Positions 18,256 through 27,393 of a stretch of 64,000 nt of DNA are shown piece after piece. Source of the stretch: an uncultured Aquimarina sp. (GTDB taxonomy: Bacteria; Bacteroidota; Bacteroidia; Flavobacteriales; Flavobacteriaceae); contig CANNCQ010000008.1 of assembly GCA_947503135.1 (NCBI GenBank), positions 1-64,000 of the forward strand. Reading direction: 5' to 3'. The notes below the pieces were generated by a model. It was not told the origin of the DNA. It saw only the letters and a list, made by a program, of their open reading frames with translations, and did not search any database. Both the position numbers and the translations under genes were made by a program. The first letter of the stretch is position 1, and every line of letters starts with the position of its first letter.

Positions 18256-21200
18256 CTATTTTAATATAAAACTACCAGGGAATAAACGCCCTTTTTCTGT
18301 GGTAACTAGGTATTTATATAAACCATTACTTAAGTTTTTTCTTTTAAAAATATACTGCCCATTTACTATTGGGAATAAGGATTCTAATCGTACTGTTTTA
18401 CCCGTTATATCTATCACTTGAACATTAATTTTAGCATTAGTAGTTTCAGGCACTATAAGTGTTGTATTCATTGTAAATGGATTCGGGTAATTACTAAGCT
18501 TAGTTGCATTTTCAATTTCTGATAAAGTAGGAACCGTTACAATTTCTTGGATTTCAGGAGTGGTGGTTTTTTCTGAATTTTCAAGAATCATTAAATTTGA
18601 AATTGCTACTTCGAAAGTTTTGAATTCCATATAATTGCCTTGAATAGAGAATACCACACTTCTAATTTCTGATAAATTTTGTGTTTGTCCTGAAGCGTCT
18701 ACAAAATCATTGAATGATAATTTATGGGTTACATTTTCGTTAGATGGTTCAATGTTTAAGCGTAATCGGTTGTTCCAGTTTTCTAATTCTTTTGGTACCA
18801 AAATCACTTCTATAGCAATGTTACTATTCAGAGTAAACTCTATGCCTTCAGCATTTTTTGTGTCATAAGTCAACTCTCCAGCCATAATATTTCTAAAAAC
18901 ATTTACAGTTCCTTTTACTTCGCCATTAAGCTCAATGCTGCGCTCTACTAAATAATTATTGCTAATAGTGGTGTTTTCTTGAGCGTTAATTTTAAAGGCA
19001 TTCACGGTAACTAATTCAGCATCATAATCTATTCCCCATGGGCCATCGGCTAAGTAAAGTGCGTCGGAACATTCAGAATCAATTCCAGTAACCGAAAAGC
19101 CAATGTCAAATAAGTATCCAGTATCAATAATCAATACTTCTTTATAATCGCCAGTTAAACTTAAAATTTCAACGGAAGACGCTTCGTCACTCAATTCCGT
19201 TCTTCTTAAATTACTACTATACTTCAATGCTGTTACTTCATTTTTGTTAATAACATCTAAGAATAACTTTCCATTTCTGTAAGCGCCTTTTTGTACAAAT
19301 ACGGTTGGAATTCGATCTGCAACAGGAGTGCTTATTAATGTTTTAGCTACTTTTAATTTGTCGATAATAGTATTTGCAATATTGGCTACTTGTGACACAG
19401 AACCTCCCCAAACTTGGAAGTTTAAGTAATCGCCTTCAGGGTACTGATCGATATTCCAAAAGCTAAATATTTCGTTAGTAGCTTCTCCTAATTTTATAGA
19501 AAAGGTTAGTGCTTGTTCAACCTCGCCATTGGCTCTTTTAATTTTAGTATTAATTATGGTGTGATTTCTAATTGAAAGTGTACGTACATCTTCTAAACTA
19601 GATCCATTTAATCGGTCGCAAATAATTTTAGAATGGTCGTAGATACTTCCATTAGTTGCAGTAGCAAAAGCTGCAGCTACTCTAGCATCCCCTTGATAAT
19701 AATCAATAGCAAATACTTCCTCGGCATTCGTAATTTCAATTAAATCTTCGGGGCTCGAAATAAAGGTAGTTTCTGTTCCAAACATTCCTGTACTTGGAAA
19801 ATATTGATCTAAAGAATTTGAAGTACTTGAAGCATTTAACCCTTTGCCAGAACGACCTCCTGAGACGAACTTTAATTGCGTTGCTTTTTTATTGTGAAAT
19901 GTATTTCCTTTAGCTCTATTAAAATTACGTTTAGCAATCAATTTGGCTAAATCGCCATTGCTTTCCAGCCCACCATCATTAGCAGAAGTTACATTAGTAG
20001 CACTTTCAATAGCGGCATAATTTTCATTTTTTATAGCACTATAAGGGCTTGCTGTAATATAAAATAAGGCATCGTTAAAATCTTGATCGCAAGAGGCGTA
20101 ATCTCTTCTGATATCTTCAAAACCAAGAATGATTCTCTCATTATCCATATCAGAAAGTAACACGTTATGATACTGTAGTACAGGGTTACTTTCAGGGTTG
20201 AAGTTAGGATTTGAAAATAACGACCAATTACCAGCTCCAACACAACCATTAGCCCATGCATTTGCTAATAACACCCACCCTATACTTGTATTTGGAGGAA
20301 AACTTCCGATGTTTACCTTGTTGCCAGCCTCTAGTTCTCCACCGCTGCCTTTAGCAGAAATGTTAGGGAAAATTATAGTTATATCTTCAGGATTGGGAGT
20401 CGTTGTAATAGGATTTCGAGTGTCGTAAGTATAAAAACCTAAAGTGTTTTTATAACCCGCACCTTCACTTACAAAAGTTACCCAAATATCGGCTTGTTCT
20501 TTAACATTAATATCGGTGTCATAACCCGAAGAAATGTAATGAGGATTAAAGTCGGGCACAGGGTAGCTTTCAGGTAATGCATTGTTAATTCTGTCTAATG
20601 TTTCTTGAGAAATCACATCACTTTCATCAAAATAAAGTGGCGTTCCTTCGGCATTAAATTCTCCTAAATAGTTATACCTGTTACATAAAGAAGGAATAGG
20701 AAAACTGTTAGGAGTTTGCCCTCCGTTATCAGAAATAAAACTACTTTTCATCAGGTCAAAACTATCATCTAAGCCATCTTTATCAGCATCTATTCCAAAG
20801 GTTGAGGTTTCGGCAATGCCATCACCATTACTGTCGTAAGCTTCGGTAGTGTCCAAAATACCGTTGTTGTCTGAATCTAAATCTAAATAATCAAAAGCAA
20901 AATCGCCATCCGTATTGATAGTACCGTTTGCAACCCCTCCAAAATCAATGTCAAAAGTATCATCCATACCATCATGATCAACATCTATATTTGATAAAGG
21001 GAGGTAATTTGCGGCATTTTGACCTTCGATTATGTCAACAATACCGTCGTTGTCAGAATCAATATCATACATATCATAAATACCGTCACTATCCGTATCT
21101 ACTAAAATTAGTTCACCAGCAGTATCACCATCAAAAGCATTGGCTAAACCATCAAAATCGGTGTCGACATAATTAGTATCTAAATTATTAAAAACCCCAT

Positions 21201-22251
21201 CTTTATTAGTGTCGAAATTACCATTTCCAGATTCTACAATATCATAGATTCCGTCATTGTCCGAATCGCTATCAAAAAAGTTAGGAATTCCATCACCATC
21301 ACTATCAAAGGCGCTTTGTACTACATTATCGCCATTTCCGCTAACATCATTATCTAAATAGTTATACATATCGTCTCCATCATCATCTCCAAAAGGGTTA
21401 TTCCCGTTCGATTCTATAATATTAGGAATCCCATCACCATCGGTATCACTATCTATTGTATCTAAAACACCATCCCGATCTTTGTCTATCGGCGAAATTC
21501 CGTTGGCGCACTTAAAACCATCGTTAGAGCTGGTAACTTCTGTTAAATTTAACAAAGAAGCTGTAGGAGCTGTTTCATAATTGTTTACTAGATATAAGCC
21601 TCCGTTATTATCAGATAAATATAGTCTGTTATTAGCATCGGTATATGCTGCGCCAAAAGTACTTCGAGGAAGGTTTGATACTTCTTTACTAGAGAAAACA
21701 GGTGTGCCTGAAGTAAGATTCCATTGGTATAATTTACCACGACTACCACCATAAAAAGAACCGTTTATAAATGTAATATCGGCACAAGTGCTAGGTGAAG
21801 TTGTTGCTACAGTAACTACTTCAAAAGTAGGAGAGTTGGTGCCGTCTAAATCTTTAAGATTAGTTATTTTGTGAAAGGTGTTTTTAGTATTGTTTTGATA
21901 TACCCATAAGTTGCCGTCTGCATCAACATCTGCAGCATAACCACCACCAAAAACCACCGTTCCCGAAGGTGCTACTGCACCCAAATCAACAATGGTATCC
22001 ATACCGATTCTTAACAAATGCTTATCATTACTTTTTATAGCATATAAAAAATTATCCTGAGGATTGTAACCTCCAGCATTATAGCTAGAGTAAGTATTTA
22101 GTGCCTCCGAATAGGAACCTGTTATTGGGTCGTAAGCTTTTAAAGCACCCGAAATTACTTGATAAAAGTTACCATCATTACAATCAAATGGTTGCTGAGA
22201 ATATGCCTGAAAAGTTACTAAGGCTATTATTACAAGTATAATTTTTTTCAT
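18256..22251 (-). CDS. giant secreted T9SS protein with TSP3 repeats and DUF4114
   Basis: 1331 residues. A signal peptide (MKKIILVIIALVTFQAYSQQ) is followed by a propeller-like region (about 20-255) and then thrombospondin type 3 calcium-binding repeats (about 255-500; many DSDxDGIxD motifs). A DUF4114-type domain spans about 590-745 (IGWVLLANAW, GFEDIRRDYASCDQDFNDALFY), with further beta-rich segments after it. The last ~75 residues are a T9SS type A sorting domain (NYPNPFTMNTTLIVPE and GLYKYLVTTEKG). It should be exported to the cell surface as an adhesin or matrix protein. Its promoter carries the shared 21-bp direct-repeat element, and the LytTR gene lies just upstream, linking it to the signalling operon. 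Confidence 0.92.
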   Translation of the reverse strand: MKKIILVIIALVTFQAYSQQPFDCNDGNFYQVISGALKAYDPITGSYSEALNTYSSYNAGGYNPQDNFLYAIKSNDKHLLRIGMDTIVDLGAVAPSGTVVFGGGYAADVDADGNLWVYQNNTKNTFHKITNLKDLDGTNSPTFEVVTVATTSPSTCADITFINGSFYGGSRGKLYQWNLTSGTPVFSSKEVSNLPRSTFGAAYTDANNRLYLSDNNGGLYLVNNYETAPTASLLNLTEVTSSNDGFKCANGISPIDKDRDGVLDTIDSDTDGDGIPNIIESNGNNPFGDDDGDDMYNYLDNDVSGNGDNVVQSAFDSDGDGIPNFFDSDSDNDGIYDIVESGNGNFDTNKDGVFNNLDTNYVDTDFDGLANAFDGDTAGELILVDTDSDGIYDMYDIDSDNDGIVDIIEGQNAANYLPLSNIDVDHDGMDDTFDIDFGGVANGTINTDGDFAFDYLDLDSDNNGILDTTEAYDSNGDGIAETSTFGIDADKDGLDDSFDLMKSSFISDNGGQTPNSFPIPSLCNRYNYLGEFNAEGTPLYFDESDVISQETLDRINNALPESYPVPDFNPHYISSGYDTDINVKEQADIWVTFVSEGAGYKNTLGFYTYDTRNPITTTPNPEDITIIFPNISAKGSGGELEAGNKVNIGSFPPNTSIGWVLLANAWANGCVGAGNWSLFSNPNFNPESNPVLQYHNVLLSDMDNERIILGFEDIRRDYASCDQDFNDALFYITASPYSAIKNENYAAIESATNVTSANDGGLESNGDLAKLIAKRNFNRAKGNTFHNKKATQLKFVSGGRSGKGLNASSTSNSLDQYFPSTGMFGTETTFISSPEDLIEITNAEEVFAIDYYQGDARVAAAFATATNGSIYDHSKIICDRLNGSSLEDVRTLSIRNHTIINTKIKRANGEVEQALTFSIKLGEATNEIFSFWNIDQYPEGDYLNFQVWGGSVSQVANIANTIIDKLKVAKTLISTPVADRIPTVFVQKGAYRNGKLFLDVINKNEVTALKYSSNLRRTELSDEASSVEILSLTGDYKEVLIIDTGYLFDIGFSVTGIDSECSDALYLADGPWGIDYDAELVTVNAFKINAQENTTISNNYLVERSIELNGEVKGTVNVFRNIMAGELTYDTKNAEGIEFTLNSNIAIEVILVPKELENWNNRLRLNIEPSNENVTHKLSFNDFVDASGQTQNLSEIRSVVFSIQGNYMEFKTFEVAISNLMILENSEKTTTPEIQEIVTVPTLSEIENATKLSNYPNPFTMNTTLIVPETTNAKINVQVIDITGKTVRLESLFPIVNGQYIFKRKNLSNGLYKYLVTTEKGRLFPGSFILK

Positions 22252-22269
22252 GACAGTAGAGATTTAAAG

Positions 22270-22285
22270 TTTGATATATATCAAA
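22270..22285. promoter_or_regulatory. 16-bp perfect palindrome overlapping the T9SS-protein promoter
   Basis: TTTGATATATATCAAA is a perfect dyad that overlaps the end of the -7 box (22289-22282) and the expected transcription start, 18 bp before the start codon at 22251. Its position suits a repressor operator. AT-rich palindromes can also arise by chance. Confidence 0.4.
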
Positions 22286-22348
22286 AATAGATCTTAACTA
22301 TCTGTATTTTAAGGATATTCGGTGAGTGGCAATTTAGTGTCGGCGGAT
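22282..22348 (-). promoter_or_regulatory. activator-type promoter with 21-bp direct repeats (T9SS protein)
   Basis: On the minus strand ATCCGCCGAC (22348-22339) and ACTCACCGAA (22327-22318) lie 21 bp apart. After 28 bp comes TATTTTTG (22289-22282), an exact TAnnTTTG -7 box. The -33 position reads TTA rather than TTG. The repeats would sit just upstream of about -40, the usual place for an activator that touches RNA polymerase. The arrangement matches the sites at 7455, 14662 and 27863. Confidence 0.65.
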
Positions 22349-22392
22349 GGGGTTTACGTAACGGAAACAGAGGTTTTAATAATTAAGTACGT

Positions 22393-23115
22393 TTATAATA
22401 AATTCAATCGCTTCATTAATTCCGAACGGTTTGACCTACTTACTGGAATCACATCTTTGGCAATAAGTACGCTATTGTCTTCAATATCAATAATTTTTTT
22501 AGTGTTGATAATATACGAGCGATGCACTTTTAAAAATAGATGATCGGGTAACTTTTCTTGAATTTTTTTTAGAGTAGAATGTACGGTATAATTTTTACTA
22601 TCGGTTTTTATTAAAATATAATCTCCTTTAGCTTCAATTACGGCAATACTTGTAAAGTTAATTTTAATTAATCTACGATCTATATTTACATATAAATCGG
22701 TTTCACTAACCGTGCTTTCTGATTGTTTAGCGGAAGCAATAATCGCTTTAGAAGCAGCAGGTTTTGTAATAGATTTAGCCTTCTCAACACTTTTGTTAAA
22801 ACGAGATTGTGTAATAGGCTTTAAAACATAATCTACAATGCAATCGTACTCAAAAGCTTCAAGAGCAAAATTTTTGTCGGAAGTAGTAAGTATTATTTTT
22901 GGAGGATTTTTTAAAGTTTCAATAAAATCGAAACCAGTAAAATCGGGCATGTGTATATCTAAAAAAACAAGGTCTACATCGTTTTTATTTAAAAACTTAA
23001 TGGCTTGCATTGCATTAGGAAAAGATTCAACGAGGTTTAAGCCATCAATTTGTTCGCACAATTGCTCTAAAATCACTCTTGCCGTTTCTTCATCATCAAT
23101 ACTAATACAATTCAT
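22393..23115 (-). CDS. LytTR-family response regulator
   Basis: A receiver domain (1-~120) with the acidic pair D8-D9, phosphoacceptor Asp53 in LVFLDIHMPDFTG and the Lys of YVLKPI. After a ~25-residue linker there is a LytTR DNA-binding domain (~140-240) containing DRRLIKINFTSIAVIEAKGDYILI and FLKVHRSYIIN, its hallmark motifs. It is the transcriptional output of the seven-gene signalling operon, placed last. LytTR proteins bind two direct repeats about 21-22 bp apart, and four promoters in this window, including the operon's own, have repeats with exactly that period. Confidence 0.93.
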   Translation of the reverse strand: MNCISIDDEETARVILEQLCEQIDGLNLVESFPNAMQAIKFLNKNDVDLVFLDIHMPDFTGFDFIETLKNPPKIILTTSDKNFALEAFEYDCIVDYVLKPITQSRFNKSVEKAKSITKPAASKAIIASAKQSESTVSETDLYVNIDRRLIKINFTSIAVIEAKGDYILIKTDSKNYTVHSTLKKIQEKLPDHLFLKVHRSYIINTKKIIDIEDNSVLIAKDVIPVSRSNRSELMKRLNLL

Positions 23116-23127
23116 TGTTTATCAAAA

Positions 23128-23448
23128 TTATAAGTTTAAAATAAAATCTTCCATTTGATTTAAAAGTAGCATAAATTCAGGATATAAAATAGTTTTTTCT
23201 TCTTTCAAATTGTTTTCAAAATCAATAGCCAGCGTATATCCTTTTTCAAGCCCGAGCATGCCTATTTTATTTTTTAGTTTATGTACATTTTCTGCAGCTG
23301 CGGCGTATTTTTTAAGGGAATAATTTTCTGAAAATTCCGTTTTTTCTACTGGAAATTCACGCTTTATAATAGCCACTAGTTTTTGTTCAAATTCGGTATT
23401 GCCATTGGCCAATTGTTTTATATAATCATCGTTAGGAACTTCGTTCAT
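23128..23448 (-). CDS. histidine phosphotransfer (Hpt) protein
   Basis: A single small helical Hpt domain of 106 residues. The phosphorylatable His is His56 in ENVHKLKNKIGMLGL, which fits the Hpt consensus H-K-L-K-[GN]-x2-x2-[LG]-G. It overlaps the end of the upstream histidine kinase gene by 17 bp and is 12 bp before the LytTR gene. It can relay phosphate between the receivers and the kinases in this operon. Confidence 0.88.
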   Translation of the reverse strand: MNEVPNDDYIKQLANGNTEFEQKLVAIIKREFPVEKTEFSENYSLKKYAAAAENVHKLKNKIGMLGLEKGYTLAIDFENNLKEEKTILYPEFMLLLNQMEDFILNL

Positions 23449-24499
23449 TGGGTGTTTTTTTTATAGTGAAATGAAATGTTGTACCAACCCCTATTTTTGA
23501 GGTTATCCAAATTTTTCCTTCAAATAAAGAGATCACTTTTTTAACTATTGAAAGCCCAATTCCTGTAGATTTACCTTCGGTTTCCAGAGATTGAAAAACC
23601 TCAAAAACCTTTTTGTGATACTGCTCGGCAATACCCTTACCATTGTCCGAAACAGAAAACTCCCAAAAATCTACTTGTTCTTTAGCCTGTACTTTTATAA
23701 GTCCAGTTGCTTTATCAATACTTTTAATACTATTGAATATTAGATTTTGAAATACTTGCTTTAACCGTGTTTTATCAGTTTGAATAGTGGGTAAATCGCT
23801 TATTATAATTTTAATATGTTCGGGGACATTAGTTAAATCTATAATTTCATTACATAATTGCTGTGTATCTACAATAACATCGTACGAAGGTTTTTTACCG
23901 ATCAAAGAATATTCTAAAATATCGTTGATTAAGCAATCCATTTTTTCAATGTTTTTGTCAATTAAATCGAGATTATTTTTGATGTTTTCGGGTAAGTCTT
24001 TTGGAGTATCTTCTTTAATCCAATTTATTAGAGTATCTATAGTTCGTAACGGCGATTTAAGGTCATGAGAAACTACATGTGCATACTCACTTAATTCATG
24101 ATTACTTTTCTCTAAATCTTTAAAAATTTTTTTGCGTTGTTTTTCGATTTTTGAAATCTGTTTAGCCTGGCTTTCAATGAGTGCAGCAAGCTCAATTCCG
24201 TTTAATGAAGTGCTTTTTTTGCCACTAGTATCTTGTATTGAAATACGCTCCAATACTTTGGTTGCTTTTTCTAATCGAGCAATAACTTTTTGTTGTTGCT
24301 TAGTTTCCTTTTTTAGCTTCAAATTAACTTCGAACAATTCTTCAGAGCTAATGGACATAGCACGTTCGAGCATGCTAAATTGATCTTCGTAATTTTGATA
24401 CGATTTTTCAATCGCAGTTATAAAAGGAGTAAGTCTAGGATCTTTTTTAAGATCCTCATCTAGTAGTTTTCGAAGTTGACGAGCTAATAAAGAATTCAT
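23432..24499 (-). CDS. cytoplasmic sensor histidine kinase
   Basis: 355 residues without membrane segments. A long N-terminal coiled coil (about 40-135) precedes the HisKA domain with His145 in EYAHVVSHDLKSPLRTID. The HATPase domain has the N-box FQNLIFNSIKSI, the G1 box VSDNGKGIAE and the G2 box STGIGLSIVKKV. No PAS or other sensor domain is visible, so the input may come from the FIST protein encoded immediately upstream (2-bp gap). Both kinases of this operon share nearly the same HisKA-HATPase core, suggesting duplication within the operon. Confidence 0.92.
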   Translation of the reverse strand: MNSLLARQLRKLLDEDLKKDPRLTPFITAIEKSYQNYEDQFSMLERAMSISSEELFEVNLKLKKETKQQQKVIARLEKATKVLERISIQDTSGKKSTSLNGIELAALIESQAKQISKIEKQRKKIFKDLEKSNHELSEYAHVVSHDLKSPLRTIDTLINWIKEDTPKDLPENIKNNLDLIDKNIEKMDCLINDILEYSLIGKKPSYDVIVDTQQLCNEIIDLTNVPEHIKIIISDLPTIQTDKTRLKQVFQNLIFNSIKSIDKATGLIKVQAKEQVDFWEFSVSDNGKGIAEQYHKKVFEVFQSLETEGKSTGIGLSIVKKVISLFEGKIWITSKIGVGTTFHFTIKKTPNERSS

Positions 24500-24501
24500 A
24501 A

Positions 24502-25635
24502 TTATTCGCTAAATAAAGTCAAGGTCATGGTTTGGTTGTGCAGTTCGCATGATTTGTTGCCGTGAAAGGGCGCCAACTCTCCGTAAGAATAAAAACCACC
24601 TACTACAGCTTGTTTTCCAATAACCTCTATTACCTCCTCAATTTCTTCCTCTACCCGTTGATCCATTACTAATTTCCTTCCAATACAACTTACCAAAAGA
24701 GCAAGTTCGGGTTTGTTTTTTCTAGTTTTCATACCAATATCAGCAGCTTTCAATGCACCTTCGGCAATATTATCAATATTTGCCATCATTAACTGTACTT
24801 TAGAACCTTCGGGCACATCTCCTGCTAGCGTCATGGTATTTTTATCTTCATCAATTGCCAATATGGTGCGGACAATTGATTCTTTTTTGTCTTTCTGCTT
24901 TAAACTTAGGGGGTATAGTAATGCCGATTTGGGGAGTTGATTAGCTTTATCCCCCAAGTATTTTTTATATAAATCTAAGGCAGGTAAACCATCTAATTCG
25001 AAAAGTATATTTCCTTTGGATTTGGTAATAATGCGTTCAGGGCCAAAAGGTGTCCAGCCACCATATTGCGCATAGCTAATCTCTAAAGTTTCTCCATAAA
25101 AACCAATAGCTATAATTTCACCTTCTTTAGGATTTTCATTATATCCAACCAAAGTTTTTTCAAAGCGAGCATCATCACCACATAAGCCGCCAGTAATGGC
25201 AGTGTTGGTGTTTTCAAATTCTAACCCGTTAATTAATGCCGAGCCATTCACAAAACTTCCTTCCGACACAATGAAGATATGTTTCAAATTGTTTTGAGGA
25301 AGTTGTTGCGCTAAATGTTTTCCGATAGAAACGGCATTTTTTTTAAAATCAAGAATGTTAGAATGTTTAACTATATAATTGCTTTTTTCGAATTCAATGG
25401 CAGTAATAGTTATAGAGTCCTCGTGTACTTTTTCTACAATTATTTCTCCAGCGGTAGAACCAATAATAATTTCTCCGTCGGGGAACATTTTTCTTACATC
25501 GTCGTATGTCGAATTTTCTTCAAGCATTAGGCGATTTCCAAACACTAAAACCAAAGGCTTCTTTAGCACTGTTTTTTTTGGAGATATTAAAGTCCATTGA
25601 CTGCCCTTTATTTTTTCGTATTGCTGAAATTTCAT
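24502..25635 (-). CDS. FIST-domain sensory protein
   Basis: A 377-residue FIST N plus FIST C protein. FIST domains are predicted small-molecule sensors usually linked to signal transduction. Recognisable features are LVFGNRLMLEENSTYDDVR, the central GGLCGDDARFEKTLVG segment and the C-terminal SCIGRKLVMDQRVEEEIEEV followed by GGFYSYGELAPF. There is no signal peptide, so it is cytoplasmic. It sits between the two kinase genes with 2-3 bp gaps. A regulatory interaction with one or both kinases is likely by context. The ligand is unknown. Confidence 0.9.
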   Translation of the reverse strand: MKFQQYEKIKGSQWTLISPKKTVLKKPLVLVFGNRLMLEENSTYDDVRKMFPDGEIIIGSTAGEIIVEKVHEDSITITAIEFEKSNYIVKHSNILDFKKNAVSIGKHLAQQLPQNNLKHIFIVSEGSFVNGSALINGLEFENTNTAITGGLCGDDARFEKTLVGYNENPKEGEIIAIGFYGETLEISYAQYGGWTPFGPERIITKSKGNILFELDGLPALDLYKKYLGDKANQLPKSALLYPLSLKQKDKKESIVRTILAIDEDKNTMTLAGDVPEGSKVQLMMANIDNIAEGALKAADIGMKTRKNKPELALLVSCIGRKLVMDQRVEEEIEEVIEVIGKQAVVGGFYSYGELAPFHGNKSCELHNQTMTLTLFSE

Positions 25636-25638
25636 AGG

Positions 25639-26853
25639 TTATTTTTTTAGACTAAAGAAAAAACTAGTCCCCACTTTTGGTTCACTTTTCAACCAAATTT
25701 CTCCTTCGTAAGCTTCTACTATTTTTTTTACAATCGAAAGACCGATACCTGTTGAATTTTTGTTGTTTCCCAAGGACTGAAATATTTTGAAAATTTTATC
25801 AAAATGTTCCTTTTCAATACCAATTCCATTATCCTTTATTTCAAAAATATAATGCGACTGATTTTCTTGAAAACTAACGCTAACAGTACCAGTCTCCTTA
25901 TCAATATAATTTACAGCATTGCTAATTATATTTTGAAACAACTGTTGTATCCTTGTTTTGTCTCCTTTAACTGTGGGTAACCGTTGCAAACTAGTTACTG
26001 TTATATGATTAGGAATATAAATGGTGTTAATAATATCCTGTAATACACTGTTAATATCTACATCCGTATTCTTTAAATCGGTATTATTTATACTGGAGTA
26101 ATTTAAAATACCATTAATCAAATGCTCCATTTTTTCAAGCGTTTGTTCAATAAGGCTAATGTTCTTTAAACCGGAATCGTCGAGTACACTTTCATAATCT
26201 TCTCGTAACCAATTTATAAGGGCGTTGATACTTCTAAGTGGCGATTTTAAATCATGAGATACAATATGGGCATACTCGCCAAGCTCTTCATTACTTTTCT
26301 CTAAATCGTGTAATAACTTTTTGTTTTGAGCTTCAATAGCTCTTTGGTTGGTGATATCCTTAACAATACCTTGGGCTCCAATAGGTTTTTGATTGCTGTT
26401 TTTGATAATACTAGCATTAATATGTACCCAGCGTATTCCTTTGTTTTTAGTGTTTACACGGGCTATGTAATCACTAAAAAAACCTTTACTAATTAATAGT
26501 TTAAAGGAGTTTATTGCATATTCAAAATCGTCTTTATAAATCAGTTGAATCACATTAATTTTTTCTTCTGAAACATCGTAACCAAATAGTTCTTTAGCGG
26601 CTTCATTTAAATTAATAATATCTCCTTTTAAATTCATTAATACATAGGCATCTACTAAATTGTCGAATACGCCTTGTAATTCAGTAGTTTTTTCGGTGAG
26701 GCCAGACTGTAATTTTTTATTTGCTTTTCGAAGTTGTTCAGTAATTAAATATAGTTCCTTAGATTTGTCTTCTAAAATTTTTTCCGCCTGTTTACGTGCC
26801 GCTTTTTCACGGAGTAACGCCCTTTGTAATATTTCAGGATTAATGCGGGTCAT
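25639..26853 (-). CDS. PAS-domain sensor histidine kinase, probable H-NOX partner
   Basis: 404 residues and soluble. An N-terminal coiled coil (~10-60) is followed by a PAS domain (~60-175; GVFDNLVDAYVLMNLKGD and PIGAQGIVKDIT). The HisKA domain has His200 in EYAHIVSHDLKSPLRSIN, and the HATPase has FQNIISNAVNYI, IKDNGIGIEKEHF and STGIGLSIVKKIV. The gene overlaps the end of the H-NOX gene by one base, the usual adjacency for H-NOX-regulated kinases that respond to nitric oxide. I infer that H-NOX inhibits or activates this kinase. Confidence 0.92.
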   Translation of the reverse strand: MTRINPEILQRALLREKAARKQAEKILEDKSKELYLITEQLRKANKKLQSGLTEKTTELQGVFDNLVDAYVLMNLKGDIINLNEAAKELFGYDVSEEKINVIQLIYKDDFEYAINSFKLLISKGFFSDYIARVNTKNKGIRWVHINASIIKNSNQKPIGAQGIVKDITNQRAIEAQNKKLLHDLEKSNEELGEYAHIVSHDLKSPLRSINALINWLREDYESVLDDSGLKNISLIEQTLEKMEHLINGILNYSSINNTDLKNTDVDINSVLQDIINTIYIPNHITVTSLQRLPTVKGDKTRIQQLFQNIISNAVNYIDKETGTVSVSFQENQSHYIFEIKDNGIGIEKEHFDKIFKIFQSLGNNKNSTGIGLSIVKKIVEAYEGEIWLKSEPKVGTSFFFSLKK

Positions 26854-27392
26854 TAATTTTTAGTGATACTAAATTTCACTTCAGTTCCATCTTCTTTTAA
26901 GTGTTCTAATAAAATTTTAGCATTGGTATTGTAATGAGCAAATGTTTTATTCATTAAACCCAATCCAAAGCTTGACATTGCTCTGCTCGATTTGTAAAGC
27001 ATAATTAACGAATCTTCAGCTTTTTCAACAATTTCAAAAGTAGGTAGTTCCGCATCGGGGTATATTTTCCGAACCTCTACATGTATGTGATTTTCTATTG
27101 AAGATAATAAGGCTATTGGGTTTTCATATTTGTCTATCAATTGGGGGTAACTACTCGCTAAAACCGAAAAAAAGTGTTCCCCATAAACCAGTAATAAATC
27201 ATTAATAGCAATATTTGTATGGCTGCTAAGGTGCGTTAATAAACTCAACATTTCAGCAAAATCGTAAGTGCCTATAGCAGTGTAAGCACCACCACTAGGT
27301 AGGTTGGCTGCAGTAATAATTTTATCTACAACCTCTAATCCAAATTTAGCTTCAACTAGTTCTAAAAATTCTGTAAAAACAATACCTTTCAT
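26853..27392 (-). CDS. H-NOX heme nitric-oxide sensor
   Basis: A 179-residue stand-alone heme-NO-binding protein. The proximal heme ligand is His104 in ENHIHVEVRKIYPDA, and the diagnostic Y-x-S-x-R motif that holds the heme propionates is Tyr133-Ser135-Arg137 (YKSSR). The start MKGIVFTEFLELVEAKFG is the normal H-NOX N-terminus. It is cytoplasmic. In Shewanella, Vibrio and Legionella such proteins control neighbouring kinases or cyclic-di-GMP enzymes and affect biofilm formation. Here it lies between a receiver gene (1-bp gap) and a PAS kinase gene (1-bp overlap). Confidence 0.93.
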   Translation of the reverse strand: MKGIVFTEFLELVEAKFGLEVVDKIITAANLPSGGAYTAIGTYDFAEMLSLLTHLSSHTNIAINDLLLVYGEHFFSVLASSYPQLIDKYENPIALLSSIENHIHVEVRKIYPDAELPTFEIVEKAEDSLIMLYKSSRAMSSFGLGLMNKTFAHYNTNAKILLEHLKEDGTEVKFSITKN

Positions 27393-27393
27393 A

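Noticed and set aside
20928-21176. Plus-strand open frame rich in His and Gln
   Set aside because: Antisense shadow of the repetitive Asp-rich TSP3 region of the T9SS protein.
26692-26702. TTCGGTGAGG, similar to the shared regulatory half-site
   Set aside because: It lies inside the PAS kinase coding region, the last base does not fit, and no second repeat occurs 21 bp away.
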